NCBI GenBank assembly: GCA_049472395.1
Contig: JBLIRR010000001.1
Span: forward strand, 248,001 to 312,000
From: JBLIRR01 sp049472395
Lineage (GTDB): Bacteria > SZUA-182 > DTGQ01 > JBLIRR01
DNA: 64,000 nt
Direction of reading: 5' to 3'
Shown: in pieces, positions 63,973 through 64,000 of the stretch
Numbering within the stretch: position 1 is the first letter of the stretch
Layout of the letters: each line of letters opens with the position of its first letter
The notes under the pieces: generated by a model
Database searches by the model: none
What the model was told of the DNA's origin: nothing
Seen by the model: only the letters and a program-made list of their open reading frames with translations
Translations under genes and position numbers: made by a program

Positions 63973-64000
63973 AATGTCACCCTCTTTATTTTAAATTTTT

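Overview
The window comes from a low-GC (by eye well under 45%), Gram-negative-type bacterium, probably an anaerobe from a poorly cultivated lineage. Pointers are outer-membrane barrels and porins, lipoproteins, heptose isomerase, a CoA-dehydratase activase (usual in strict anaerobes), an archaeal-type entry to the shikimate pathway, a nickel/cobalt ECF importer, and short dispersed repeats of the kind seen in environmental genomes. No rRNA, tRNA or CRISPR array was seen, and nothing here fixes the phylum.

Layout. 1-2104: two SPFH/band-7 genes (one cut by the window edge). 2198-2318: a small element with perfect 19-bp terminal inverted repeats. 2556-11218: an exported-protein block: a Gly/Tyr/Met tandem-repeat protein, a 993-aa metallopeptidase/propeller/barrel protein, two large paralogous secreted proteins and a small outer-membrane protein. 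11196-17012: dehydratase activase, def and fmt. 17327-22700: a tiny basic protein and pyrE, lapA and lon, an RluD-type synthase and an exported protein. 22945-27281: carB-carA (inverted order). 27393-27729: nested repeats. 27812-30133: mogA-type gene, holB, ricT-like gene. 30130-32957: an operon with ADH synthase (aroA'), 3-dehydroquinate synthase II (aroB'), a DUF4911-like gene and a propeller lipoprotein. 33298-34180: small protein and TsaC. 34388-37123: NikMLQO-type metal importer. 37074-41877: a tight operon of CrtI-like oxidoreductase, FabG, FabZ, FabI, phosphopantetheinyl transferase and IspH. 42092-45919: histidine kinase, sigma-54 activator and degenerate GGDEF protein. 46138-54662: UPF0182, TPR lipoprotein, ftsY, the riboflavin genes and nusB. 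54651-57045: tlyA, an unknown conserved gene and gmhA. 57220-61828: a toxin-antitoxin zone with one intact vapBC-like pair, a vapC remnant, a decayed mntA-hepT pair and an AAA ATPase. 61994-63972: LysE exporter and phenylacetate-CoA ligase.

The signals most worth following are: (i) a set of -24/-12 (sigma-54) promoter look-alikes upstream of the metallopeptidase, both secreted paralogues, a small protein and the degenerate GGDEF gene, in a window that also encodes a kinase and a sigma-54 activator, suggesting one surface-protein regulon; (ii) the CrtI-Fab-PPTase-IspH operon, which looks like a specialised lipid or polyene pathway without its own ketosynthase here; (iii) decaying toxin-antitoxin genes next to mosaic repeats; (iv) a duplicated palindrome with fixed spacing in front of an ATPase gene. 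All function calls rest on reading motifs and family resemblance; no database search was run.
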